Assembly (NCBI RefSeq): GCF_042767895.1
Contig: NC_091590.1
Location: 4,340,811 to 4,363,310, forward strand
Reading direction: 5' to 3'
DNA: 22,500 nucleotides
DNA from: Penaeus vannamei
Taxonomy: Eukaryota > Arthropoda > Malacostraca > Decapoda > Penaeidae
In this document: in pieces, positions 10,111 through 20,339 of the stretch
How the letters are laid out: the number at the start of each line of letters is the position of its first letter
How positions within the stretch are numbered: position 1 is the first letter of the stretch
Program-made: the position numbers and the translations under genes
The notes under the pieces: generated by a model
Databases searched by the model: none
Told to the model about the DNA's origin: nothing
Seen by the model: only the letters and a program-made list of their open reading frames with translations

Positions 10111-11046
10111 GTGTCAGAAGTCGATTGTCAGAAGTTAGTTGCTCACTAGGATTAGCATTAGATTAGTAAACATCTACTGAACTAAGTACAAGATGGTTGA
10201 TGTTAAGCATTGCCTTCACCTTACCATCTTATGGCTCTATTTTACACTTACAAGTAAAGGATTTTAATCTGTTAGGGACTATATACAGTTGTTATGACTT
10301 ATAAATCATATTAGGAAATAAAACATCAAAGAAATACAGTAGAGAGGGATAGAACGAGGCACTGGTGTAGGTCTGTTGTGTTCTGCATTTGCGCAGTTGA
10401 AAATACCACCACTGGCATCATCTCTGTTCTTTAACCAGGTAGACTATGTACATAAGTATACTCTGTTAATATTATGAGTATTCTCGACGTGTTTGATCTA
10501 CACGTTTGGCTCTGTTTGTTCTGTAACTGGAGTGGGGTTTCCGAAGGCTATTTTTTTTTATCTGCCTTGGAAGTGTGTGGGTATATATCGGAGGCGTTGG
10601 ATGCTGGAGTTGGTTTGTCTGCCGAGTGTCAGGGGGTCAGGTAAGTGTTTGTACAGGTGAACCAGTGCCTCGGGAAGAGGGTCTCAGTACAGAGGAAGGA
10701 CATTATAGTTTATCAGGTTTAATTTTTATACATTTTAGGGTCTACAAACTACTAGTGCTTTAAGAACTCTATTGGTTGAAGTTTTTAAATATTTTTTAAA
10801 AGAAAAAATATTAACTTTACTTGATTACTTTATGATTTAATCAGTACTGAATATTTTTTTAATTATGATTAAACACAGATTAAGATTTCTTTTTTAATAA
10901 TTAAAAAAAATCACTTACATCTTGCGACTCAAAAAAAAGTCACACAAAACAAAACACAAATCTAAATCCTGAAAAAAAGAGAAAAGAAAAAAGAAAAAAA
11001 AAATGAGTCTCCAGCCGACGTGGCCGAAGACCTCGAAGGTACTCAC

Positions 11047-11231
11047 CGACAGGCAGGGTTCGAGAAGTGACCTTTGCTGAAGATGACCCCGTCGAAGGGC
11101 TGTGAGAAGGTCACGCTCACCGTCATCCCAGACTTCTCACACTGGACGTCCAAGCTGGTGATCTGTGGCATGTTCGCCATTCCCGGCACCAGCTCCACGT
11201 CGTTGGTCAGAGCCAGCTGTCCGGCAGCCAG
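11047..11231 (-). CDS. Internal exon encoding the start of the ZP domain (ZP-N)
   Basis: A 185-bp exon of 61 codons plus two bases. It reads LAAGQLALTND..., then PQITSLDVQCEKSGM, TVSVTFSQPFDGVIFSKG and HFSNPAC. These are the first cysteine pair and core strands of an arthropod cuticular ZP domain (pattern C-x-K-x-x-M ... F-x-x-P-F-x-G-x-I-x-S-K-G ... P-x-C). The acceptor cctttcctcccccag ends at 11232 and has a very C-rich tract. The donor CG/GTGAGT begins at 11046. The leftover CG joins either G at 6992 (CGG) or C at 2886 (CGC), both Arg, followed by Tyr-Val and then the rest of the ZP domain. The exon begins in phase 0, so at least one coding exon with the signal peptide must lie further upstream. 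The open frame continuing above 11231 into the intron is low-complexity Ser/Leu/Pro sequence and is not taken as coding. Confidence 0.92.
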
Positions 11232-11308
11232 CTGGGGGAGGAAAGGAGGGGGGGGGGGTGAGGGCGCGGGTTTTGTGAGGAATGGATGGCGCTCGACGTC
11301 GCCCGTGT

Positions 11309-11988
11309 AAGAAAAGGTAAGAGAGAGGGAGAAGGAGAGGCGAGAAAATGATAGAGAGGGAGAGGCGAGAGAATGAGAGGAGAGAATGATAGAGAGAGAG
11401 AGGAGAGAGAGGGAGAAGGAGAGGCGAGAGAATGAGAGACAGGAAGAGGCGAGAGAGGGAGAGGCGAGAGAACGATAGAGAGAAAGAGGGAAAGGTGAGA
11501 GTATGATCGAGAGGGAGAAGGAGAGGCGAGAGAATGAGAGAGAGGGAAAGGTGAGAGAATGAGAGAGAGGGAGAAGGAGAGGCGAGAGAATGAGAGAGAG
11601 GGAGAAGGAGAGAGAGGGAAAGGTGAGAGAATGATAGAGGGGGAGAGGCGAGAGAATGAGAGAAAGGGAGAGGAGGAGACGAGGGAATGATACAGAGAAG
11701 CAAAAGGGAGAAGGGAAGGAGGGAGTCAAGACACGGATCTGGGAAAGAATTTATGGCGCTCTACATCGAAAGAGAGAGAGAGAGAGAGAAGGACAGAGAG
11801 AGAGAATCGACCGAGAGAGATAGAGAGAGGAGAGGGATATATAGATAGAGAGAGAGAGGAGAGGGATATATAGATAGAGAGAGAGAGAGGAGATAAACAG
11901 ATGGATAGAGAAAGAAAGAGATAGTAAGAACGAGAGATAAAGAAAGAGAGAAACTCAAAATACCAACAAATATGATAACCAACGACAT

Positions 11989-11992
<4 letters not shown>
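11309..11992. repeat. GA-rich polypurine tract with degenerate ~30-bp minisatellite
   Basis: Nearly pure purine on the plus strand from about 11312 to 11731, built from units such as gagaggcgagagaatgagag and gagggagaaggagaggcgag. A second GA block follows at about 11769-11960. Both blocks are preceded by a related short sequence (ggatggcgctcgacgtcg near 11284, ttatggcgctctacatcg near 11749). On the coding strand this is a pyrimidine tract ending less than 100 bases upstream of the ZP-N acceptor. Confidence 0.93.

Positions 11993-12070
<78 letters not shown>
11993..12070. repeat. (TC)n microsatellite, about 39 perfect dinucleotides
   Basis: Uninterrupted TC repeat on the plus strand directly after the GA-rich block, giving a purine-to-pyrimidine switch at about 11992. 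The two blocks are complementary and could fold back in the pre-mRNA. Confidence 0.97.
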
Positions 12071-12073
<3 letters not shown>

Positions 12074-12370
12074 GTGTACTGCAATTAACACATAAATACC
12101 TAAACACGATACTATCAAAAACAACCAAAGTCACTATGTCGTTGTTAAGAAAACTTTCTCACACACATCTTTGAATATTTGATGATAAACCGGTAATTTT
12201 TTTTTCTTCTTTTCTTCTTTTCTTTTCTTTTTTTTTTTGTTTACGTTGGGGTAGGTCTATTGCGTCGAGTAATTAGGGATCGTTAGGCCTATGCTGGTAG
12301 AAGGAATTTCTGGGACTTTGTTGATCATTTGGTATGGAAAGTTCTGGTAGATGGCGGGTGGGTGGTTAGA

Positions 12371-12420
12371 GGAAGTGGGGTTAGTTTATGTTGTTTTTCT
12401 TATTTATTTATCTCTTTCTT

Positions 12421-12453
<33 letters not shown>

Positions 12454-12767
12454 TTCATTCTCGCTCTTTTGCTCTATCGCTTTGGCTCTTTCTCTCTATC
12501 GCTGTCTCTGTCTCTGTCTCTCTCTCTTCTCTCTCTCCCACTTCCACTTCCTTCCTCCCTCCTTCACTCTTCCTCTCTTGCTCTTCCCTCTTTGCTTCCC
12601 ATTCTTCTTTCTCGTCTCACCAAAGAAAACGGAAACCCAAAAAGAAAACGGAGCAAAAGTCAAGATTTCGAAGCAGCTTTTAAATCCGTTATAGGAAGTG
12701 GGGTTAGTTAATGTGTTTTTCTTATTTATTTATCTCTTTCTTTCTCTCTTTCATTCTCTCTCTCTTT
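12371..12767. repeat. ~75-bp segment duplicated 323 bp apart within CT-rich sequence
   Basis: The segment starting ggaagtggggttagtt, followed by tttttcttatttatttatct and CT-rich sequence, occurs at 12371 and again at 12694, each continuing into tttctctctttcattctctc. Between them is a CT-rich stretch and about 80 bases of A-rich unique sequence. No coding signal was seen. Confidence 0.85.
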
Positions 12768-12770
12768 CTT

Positions 12771-13250
<480 letters not shown>

Positions 13251-14319
13251 TTTTTTTCCCTCTTTCTCAGAACTCGTCTCGTGTTGAGGCAGACAAGAGA
13301 ATTACTCGGCCGATTTGAAATGAATGAGAACAAAACAAATAGGTATTTGCTTTTTTTTTTTGAAGGGGGGGGGGGATCACTTAGGGCCCGCGGGGTTAAA
13401 TGATAATTTTAGTGTTGTCTGGTTTATGTTTATATTAGGTTTAATAAGGTTAGGCTAAAAAAAATAAATTTCACCGTATTGTCAGGTTTCATTGTTTACA
13501 TATATATTTGTTAGTTACCTTCACGTGGGTTAAATATTTCATACATTGTTTATGATTAACTCCTCGACCATTGTGATAATCAAGGTCTTTCTTATCTACT
13601 TTTATCGACTTTTTTGCACTCCCCCTTTCACTCCTCTCTCACTTCGCTTCGCCACTTTCACTCATCCAATTTATACCTTCCTTTCACCCGCTGTTCATCC
13701 GTCTCTCTTTTTATTTTCCTTTCACACTCTTTATCCTCAGTTGCGTCTGTTTTATTTTCGTTAATTTTTCTGTTTATTTAATGTTTTATTTCTACTGATT
13801 TTTTTCTGTTTGATTACTTATTTATTTCTGTTTTTCTTGATGTTTTTTATTTTTTTATTTACTTTATTTCTATTAATTTCTCTATAATTGCTATCTTATT
13901 TTTATTATTTTTTCTATTCATTCGTTTGATGTTTCATTTCTATTAATTTCTCTGTTGATTGACATGCTCTCCTATCTTTATCAATTTCTCTCTTATCTAC
14001 TTGTTTATTTTCTATTGATTTAGGTATCTATTTATTTTGTGTTTTATCTACGTTAATCTATCCATCTACTTATCACCTTATTCTTTATCAGCTTTCTCTC
14101 TCCTATCTATCCCTTTTTAATCTCATTTTCCCTATTCCCCTCTTCGTAAACACTTCCATCTCCGCTTTCTCTCTCCTATCCATCACATTCCCTATCCAAT
14201 CTCATTTCCCCTCTTCCCTTCTTCGTAAAAAACTCCCCTCAACCTTCCCATTATTCCTGATATTATCCCTTCCATTCTCTCCTTCTTCTAATGATTTGCT
14301 TCAACCCCTGTTTATCATC

Positions 14320-14350
<31 letters not shown>
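13251..14350. other. No gene seen: AT-rich then T/C-rich low-complexity sequence
   Basis: 13251-13540 is mixed sequence with short poly-T and poly-G runs. 13541-14290 is T-rich and built from loosely repeated motifs such as tttatttctattaatttctc. 14323-14350 is a short (TC)n run. No exon with usable splice sites or recognisable protein was found. Confidence 0.7.
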
Positions 14351-14475
14351 CCCTTTCTTCCAATCTCTCGTGGTCCGGGAGAATGCAAATGTGGTCGAGG
14401 TTAAGGGTTCTGATTAGGGGCAGCGCCGTGGGTCAGGTGATTAGCGAATCCTCTAATTATCCTTCGAGGGCTGGC

Positions 14476-14911
14476 ACGTGATCCGAAAGGGGCGGGGAAA
14501 GGGTGGGGGGGGGGTGGAGGGGGGGATGGGGGGATGGTGGGGGGACGGAGAGTTGGGGGTAGGGAGGGGAATGGGGTGGGATGGGATTGGGTGGGATGGG
14601 GAGGAGATGGGGAATGGGGTGGATGGGGATGGGATGGGATGGGGTGGGGGGGATGGTGGGGTGGGGGGGATGGTGGGGTGGGGGGGATGGGGGTGGACGG
14701 GGAGGAGGGGTGGGATGGGGAAGAGGTGGATAGGGTGGAGGGGGATGAGGGTGGGGGAATGGGGGAGGGGGATGGGGAGGTGGGGAATGGTGGGGAATGG
14801 GGGAGGGGGATGGGGAGAGATGGGATGGGGAGAGATGGGATGGGGTGGGAAGGGATGGGAGGGGGTAGGGGTGGGTGGAAGGGGGGAGGGTTAGGGGGGG
14901 GGGTTGGCTTG
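14476..14911. repeat. G-rich minisatellite (GGGGATGGGGT-type)
   Basis: About 430 bases almost entirely G, A and T on the plus strand with dozens of G3-G9 runs, in irregular units such as gatggggtgggggggatggt and gggatggggagagatgggat. The many closely spaced G-tracts satisfy the simple G-quadruplex pattern repeatedly on the plus strand. Gly/Trp-rich open frames here are composition artefacts. Confidence 0.93.
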
Positions 14912-14949
14912 ATATATATTAACGATCCCTATTCGGTGATGTTGCTTCC

Positions 14950-15600
14950 CTCCTTAATTTCTTTCTTTTCTTCTTTTTTTGTTTTCGTTTCATTTCTCTC
15001 TCTTTCTTTATTTTTCTTTTTTTGTCGTTCTCTCTCTTTCTTTCTTTTTTCTTCCTTTTTCATTCTCTTTCTTTCTCTTTCTCTGTCTCTCTTATTTCTT
15101 TTCCTCTCATTCTTTCTCTCCCTCTCTCTCCCTCTCTATCTCTTTCTTTCCTTCCCTTCTCTTTCGGTCTCCTCCTGAGAGTAGAACTCTCTTTCTCTCT
15201 CTCTCTCTCTCTCGCTTTATCCTTCCCTTCTTCCCTCTCTTTCTGAGACTAGAACCCATTCTCTCTGTCTCTCTTTCTCCCCTCTCCTCTCTTCTTCTCC
15301 CCTCCCTCCCCCCATCCTCCTCCCTCCTCCCTCCCTCCTTCCTCCTCTCCCCTCCTTCCCTCCCTCCTCCTTTCCCAATCATTTCCTATCGATTCCCCGA
15401 CACAGGGTAGGGTAGGGGAGAGAAGGGGGGAGGAGGGAGGGGGGAAGAGAAGGGGGAGGGGGAAGGGGGAGGGGGGAGGAGGGGCGAGGCTATGCAATTG
15501 AAGGGTAGAAAACAGGGGAAGAAGATAAATGGGGAGGAAGGGGAATTAGGGTACAGAAGGGAGAGGGAGAAAGAGAAAATGATAGACGTGCGTGGTATTG
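14950..15600. repeat. CT-rich low-complexity block followed by GA-rich block
   Basis: 14950-15390 is pyrimidine-rich (ttctctctctttctttc-type and ccctcctccctcc-type). After a short mixed segment, 15405-15580 is purine-rich (gggaggagggaggggggaag-type). The switch at about 15400 makes a second fold-back-capable boundary like the one near 11992. No gene was seen. Confidence 0.85.
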
Positions 15601-15628
15601 TGGAGAAGTTTTCGTACCTAACCTGACC

Positions 15629-15975
15629 TATTTTATTTTGGAGAATGTGTGGATTACGGATATTTTTGTTGTTGTTTGTTGGTTTGTAACTGTGTGGTTA
15701 TCAGGTATTATTTTTTGTTGTTTGTTGGTTTGTAACTATTTTGTTTTAGAGAATGTGTGGATATTATATTTTGTTGTTTGTTGATGTGTATTTTGTTTTA
15801 GAGAATGTGTGGATATATAATATTGTATTCTCTTGTTTGCTGGTGTGTAACCCTTTTATTTTGGAGAATGTGTGGATATCGAGTATTGTTTTTGTTGTTA
15901 GTTGAGGTGTAACTATTTTACTTTAGAGAATGTGTGGATATCGGATATTGTATTCCGTTGTTGTGTGGAGTTTTC
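15629..15975. repeat. Minisatellite with GAGAATGTGTGGATAT core, five copies
   Basis: The core gagaatgtgtgg occurs at 15641, 15749, 15801, 15864 and 15926, with linkers rich in ttgttgtttgttggtttgta and ttttgtttta. Spacing is 52-63 bp except for one 108-bp interval. The units are degenerate, so the array is old. Confidence 0.88.
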
Positions 15976-16003
15976 TTCTAGTCTGTGCTCTTTGCAATGC
16001 TGA

Positions 16004-16600
16004 GTGGATATTTTGAATAACTCCTTAAAGAACAAGAATACCCACACGCAAAGGCCACGTATATCAACAGAAATAACCACACAAAATCCAAGAATTTTCA
16101 CAGAAATATCCACACACAAAAAAGCAGGAATGCCCTCATACAAAATTCAACAATATCCACAAAATACCCACCTAATCCCAGAACACCCACAAAGTACCCT
16201 CACATCCACATAATCCAATAATTTTCACCAAATATCCACACACAAAAACAGGAATACTCTCATACAGAATCCAACATCCACAAAAAACCCACCTCATCCA
16301 AAAACACCTACAAAATACCCTCACATTCTATCCACAAGAATTTTCACAAAATATCCACACCCAAAAACAGGAATACCCACACACAAAACCCAACAACATC
16401 CACAAAATACCCACACACTATCCACAAAACCCAAGAATACCCACAAAAAAAAACAGGAATACCCTCATACAAAATCCAAAAAACACCCACAAAACTCCCA
16501 CACATTCCAATTCACACTCCAAACTCCATCCACAAAACCCAAAAAAATACCCACACTCCATCCACAAAATCTAAAAATACCCACAAAAAAAAAAACTGAC
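16004..16600. repeat. C/A-rich minisatellite complementary to the preceding array
   Basis: Irregular repeats of the motifs aatatccacacacaaaaa, aggaatacccacac, caacatccacaaaatacc and acccaaaaa. The recurring ATATCCACAC is the reverse complement of GTGTGGATAT in the array at 15629-15975, so the two arrays form an imperfect inverted repeat. Short open frames here are not supported as genes. Confidence 0.85.
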
Positions 16601-16753
16601 AATCCGCTCCTTAATCAAGTTGCAACGACGACCGCCCAATACCCACGCGGATCTCAGGTGGGCAGCGAAAGTAAAGTGCGCAGACGAAGCAACCTGCAGT
16701 ACTTCCTCCACTAACTTTTCCTTTCATTTGCCATTCATTGCAATAAGGGGCTC
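16601..16753. other. Short non-repetitive island, no gene recognised
   Basis: About 150 bases of balanced composition between two minisatellites. A minus-strand frame contains APYCNEWQMKG and CFVCALYFRCPPEIRVG, but it has no convincing acceptor and no recognisable family. Confidence 0.4.
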
Positions 16754-17634
16754 GTGGGGCATTTCGGGATGAGGGGGAGAGGGGAGGGGGAGGGGGAGGG
16801 GATAGAGGGAGGGGAGACATGGGGAGAGGGGATAGAGGCAGGGGAGACATGGGGAGGGAAGGGGAGGGAGGAGGGGAGGGAAGGTGAGGGGAGAGAGGGG
16901 AGGGGGAGGGACTGGAGGAAGGGGAGACATGGTGAGGGGAAGGGAGAGGATAGATGCAAGGGAGACAGGGGGCTAGAGGAAGGTTAGGGAGGGAAGGGTT
17001 AGAGTCTGGGGAGAAAGGGGGAAGGGGGAGGGGGAGGAGATAGAGGCAAGGAAGACATGGGAAGGGGAAGGGGGGAAGGGAGGGGATAGATGCAAGGGAG
17101 ACAGGGGGTTAGAGGAAGGTTAGGGGAGGGGAAGGGTTAGAGGCTGGGGAGAAAGGGGGGATGGGAAGGATGGGGTTAGAGGCTGGGGAGAAAGGGGGGA
17201 GGGGAAGGGGAGGGGATAGAGGCAGGGGAGAGAGGGGGAGGGGAAGGGGAGAAGGGACGGGAAGGAAGGGAGAGGATGGGAAGGGGAGGGCTAGAGGCAG
17301 GGGAGAGAAGGGGATGGGATGGGGAGGGGAGGAGCTAGTGGCAAGGGAGGCTGGGGGAGGGAGAGGATGCGGTAAAGGCAGGGGAGATAGGGGGATAGGG
17401 AAGGGAGACAGGGGACTACGCTTGCCTCTCAAGACCTAGGTATTCGAGACGACGGGGAGGAAGAGGACGCGACAGGAAGGAAGTCTAACCTCTCGAGACG
17501 AGGAGGAAGGAGGTGAAGGGGGGGGGGGGGTTAAGAGGTCAAGTCTGACTTCGCAAGATAACAGAGACGAGGGGAAGGGGAGGGGGAGGGGGGCAGGGGG
17601 CAGGGGAGGAGGTCAAATCTGGTTACTCAAGTCT
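16754..17634. repeat. G/A-rich minisatellite block
   Basis: Irregular purine units such as gggagacatggggaggggat, agaggcaggggagaca and gaagggagacagggggttag, extending to about 17430. They are followed by a diverged segment with repeated gtcaagtctgacttcgcaag-like interruptions at about 17430-17634 and a poly-G run near 17520. Many G-tracts on the plus strand. No gene. Confidence 0.9.
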
Positions 17635-17645
17635 TAGATACTGTA

Positions 17646-17899
17646 CTGATGGAAAGGCTAGATCAGTAGCAACTCGAGGAGGTGTCATGGCGTCTGATTC
17701 TCTTTTTGGAAAATAAAAGTTTATTTTGATGACGTCACAAAAGCTACGGATGCTTTGTGAATACGATCGATCATTTTGGTCTTTCCAATTTTCAAAAAGG
17801 ATGGAAAATAATGATTCTAATGGTTATAATTTCATTGAACAATCATCAAAACAGACGCCATGACACCTGGAGTTACTACTGATCTACCTTTTCCCACTG
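17646..17899. mobile_element. MITE with ~50-bp terminal inverted repeats and TA flanks (Tc1/mariner-like)
   Basis: The left terminus (17646-17696) and the reverse complement of the right terminus (17852-17899) match across nearly their whole length, sharing gatcagtag, aactc and tgtcatggcgtctg with a few substitutions and short indels. Both ends are flanked by TA (17644-17645 and 17900-17901), and the right end reads CAGTGGGAAAAGG inward, as in many Tc1/mariner-type elements. The 155-bp interior encodes no transposase. It has a smaller hairpin (tcacaaaagc ... gctttgtga) and a palindromic TGACGTCA at 17730-17737. The left end (CTGATGG) has drifted from the right. Confidence 0.82.
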
Positions 17900-18135
17900 T
17901 ACAGATTCACTGCTTCATCTCTCGCGAGTTCGAAACCGTTTCGATTCGGTCTCGAAGTTTATTTTTACGAAAAAACAACAACTGCGAGAGGTTTGTTTTT
18001 TTGTTCATATTTGAAGACAAACATCCACCAGGTATTTGATTTCTTGTTACCAACGGATAATACAACTCAATAAATGTTAGTATTTCTCTAAATCCGTCTG
18101 AGAGGTGACACAACCGCAACGTCATCTAAAGACAC

Positions 18136-18224
18136 CTGCCAGCACAATGAAGGTGCATTCTCCGACACTTGGGTACATTACCACTTATATCAAGACATTC
18201 ACGCGATGACCACACCTGTCTTAC
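18136..18224 (-). other. Candidate small cysteine-rich coding exon
   Basis: On the minus strand a textbook pyrimidine-rich acceptor (tttttttcctcttctttccag ending at 18225, given here in part) precedes an 89-bp segment. That segment is open only in frame 1, reads VWSSRECLDISGNVPKC then RRMHLHCAG, and ends at GGCAG/GTGTCT. It leaves phase 2, so it cannot splice directly to the ZP-N exon, which starts in phase 0; another exon or another gene would be needed. The boundary CAG/GTAAGA also resembles a donor following ATGGCTATTTTTTTC. No family is recognised. Confidence 0.2.
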
Positions 18225-18344
18225 CTGGAAAGAAGAGGAAAAAAATAGCCATTAGTATAACGGAACAGTGATAATAATTGGTTTGTTCAACACGACTCGA
18301 AGTTAAATACTGTGTTGCTTCGGCTGTTTAGTCTGATCTCCGTC

Positions 18345-18620
18345 GGTGATACAATTTTTGACAGATTTTTCGTGTAAGTAAAACAAAATCACAAAATAAA
18401 TATACAGTATGATAATGTTGGTCATTGCGGTAAAAAAAAACAAAAAAACATTATTCTTATATATACTGTGTTACTAGTCACATTGACAAAATTTGGGACA
18501 GATTTTTGAGCGCAAAGTGAAATCAAATCACAAAATTGATATAAAATATGATAATGTCATTGTTCATTACAAAAACAAACGCATTATTCTTATGTATACT
18601 GTGTTACTAGTCACAGCTGA
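18345..18620. repeat. Diverged tandem duplication, ~135-bp unit
   Basis: The segment gacagattttt ... aatcacaaaat ... tatgataatg ... cattattcttat ... atactgtgttactagtcaca occurs twice. Anchors are at 18360 and 18497 (137 apart) and at 18449 and 18582 (133 apart). The copies are clearly related but diverged. Short direct repeats of agctgatcrtgac follow at 18615 and 18650. No coding signal. Confidence 0.85.
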
Positions 18621-18719
18621 TCGTGACCTGTGTAAGATGGGTGGCAAACAGCTGATCATGACGTAAGCATCAACCGCCACTCTTTTGTTCTTTCCACAAG
18701 AGGTTCGCCAATCACCTTT

Positions 18720-19008
18720 CAACCGCCCCAACCTAGGCACCCATTAAATCCCTTTTTTATCCGCTTATTTTGAGGCCACCGAAGGAAAATTATGCATAAT
18801 AAGGCCCTGGAAAAAAATACGCCGGAGAAAGTGAGAATAAAAAATAAGCGTATAGTTAGCCAAGTCAGACGCCAAGGTTCCCGCTCTGAGCCCCCGACGG
18901 AAGTTCCGAGAAACACCGAAGGAAAGAAAGGTTTGAAGGTCGAAGGTCCAGCCAAACCTGGAATGCAGACGGTTCTCGCTGGCGGGGACCATTAGCAGGG
19001 GCATAAGA
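18720..19008. other. Non-repetitive stretch with short open frames, no gene recognised
   Basis: Open frames of 67-79 codons exist on both strands here. None shows a known motif, a clear signal peptide or paired splice sites. Base composition is balanced rather than low-complexity, so an unrecognised exon cannot be excluded. Confidence 0.4.
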
Positions 19009-19333
19009 AAGGTTGATGGCGTGGGTAGTGTGGGTATGGAAGGCTGCTGGAAGAGCTTGTGTCCATATCATAAGAAAGCCATAATAGCATAGGTCTGGCA
19101 AGCCGTAGGAATAGCTAGAATCTATATTAGACAAGCCGATAGCATGGGTTTGGAAGGCCCTTAGAAGAGCTTGTGTCCATACCATATAAAAGCCATAATA
19201 GCATGGGTATGGCAGGTCTTCGGAACAGCTAGAATCTACATTAGACAAGCCGATAGCATGGGTTTGGAAGGCCCTTAGAAGAGCTTAAGCAACACACGAT
19301 AGCATGGGTATGGCAGGCCGTCGGAAGAGTTAG
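19009..19333. repeat. 114-bp minisatellite made of alternating 55- and 59-bp half-units
   Basis: Anchors agagc lie at 19052, 19166 and 19280 (114 bp apart), and the half-unit anchor agc ends at 19056, 19115, 19170, 19229 and 19284. Each half-unit contains gcatgggtwtggmaggcc followed by a ggaagagc-like end. The period is 38 codons and the minus strand stays open across it. It encodes a repeated ~38-residue unit, recognisable as DLPYPCYYGF ... YMVWTQALLRAFQTHAI and its relative. Confidence 0.88.
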
Positions 19334-20339
19334 GCAGCCGAGGCCGAGCAAGGCAATATATCTCGCCAGAACAGCCCGAGGAAGGGCGAGAGGAGGAAGG
19401 GTAATGTACAAGAGGTCGTGGTCTGCAGGGTGAAGGGAGGAGCTTAGTAATCCAATCAGGCAAGTGAAGGGAAGGCGGGATAGAGGTAAAGTAGGCATGA
19501 GGGTGCTGGTAAGGGAGGGAAAGGGCACGGGGGGAAGGGAGGGAGAGGGAGAGAAGGGGGGAAGAGGTTATGCAATGACCCCTCGCTTGCTATGCATTCA
19601 CCTCACACGAGACACGAGGGGGTTACGCTGGACGCTATAAGATTTGCCAAGCACGTACTTTCTCACACCGCCCACGATGGGGAGCTTAACCGCCCATGTT
19701 TACTTGTTTCAGTCGGTTCGCCTTTCTAAGTGAATCTCTCTCTCTCTCTCTCGACAGCAATTTTGTCCATATTTGTGACCAAAGTTACTTTCGCTCTCGT
19801 ACTCATCCGAAGTTCTGTGTCTCCCAACACCTAGGAATCTCCCTGCTTAAGTTCTGTCGTGTAACATTGTATCTCTTTTTAAAATTATTTTAGTCTTTTC
19901 CGTCTTTGTGCCTTTTTGTTGTTATTTCTATCTCTTTCGCCTTTACAACTCATTCTTTCGTGTCCATCGGCAAGACCCAGAAATCACTTGTCTTAAACCA
20001 ATCGTTACATTTCCGTGAATCGCGATTTAGAAGATCATTGTAGTCTTAAATTTAACGCGATTTGAAATTAAAGAAGAGGAATATGATATAAAATACATTG
20101 AAATGCTTAAACTGCGAACATATCCAAACTATAGAACACGATAACCAAACTCACCCAAATCACAACATATTCATTGTAAAAAATGTTGTATTGAATTCAT
20201 TTTTACTTCTGTCTTTTACCCATTCGCAAAAAAACAGAACCGGGCAAATAAAAATGACCTGCCGTTAAGAACTCGACGCTATAAAGGAACAGGATATTGG
20301 GATGTTGAGGAAATCACTGATGCTGAGGAGGCTGGACCA
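19334..20339. other. No gene seen between minisatellites
   Basis: Mixed sequence with a short purine-rich segment at about 19500-19566, a (TC)n run at 19735-19752 and AT-rich DNA at 19860-20270. A TATAAAGG at 20280-20287 is not followed by a credible gene. Confidence 0.6.

Noticed and set aside
11232..11729. Extension of the ZP-N exon frame upstream as a Ser/Leu/Pro-rich domain
   Set aside because: It is a translation of the GA/CT tract and C-rich pyrimidine tract. A clear CAG acceptor ends at 11232, and family members have no such domain before ZP-N.
14478..15178. Gly/Trp-rich 138- and 214-codon frames
   Set aside because: The G-rich minisatellite lacks stop codons by composition. No signal peptide or silk-like ordered repeat was found.
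17920..17950. GAGTTCGAAACC resembling a tRNA B-box
   Set aside because: No A-box or cloverleaf arms could be found at the proper spacing on either strand.
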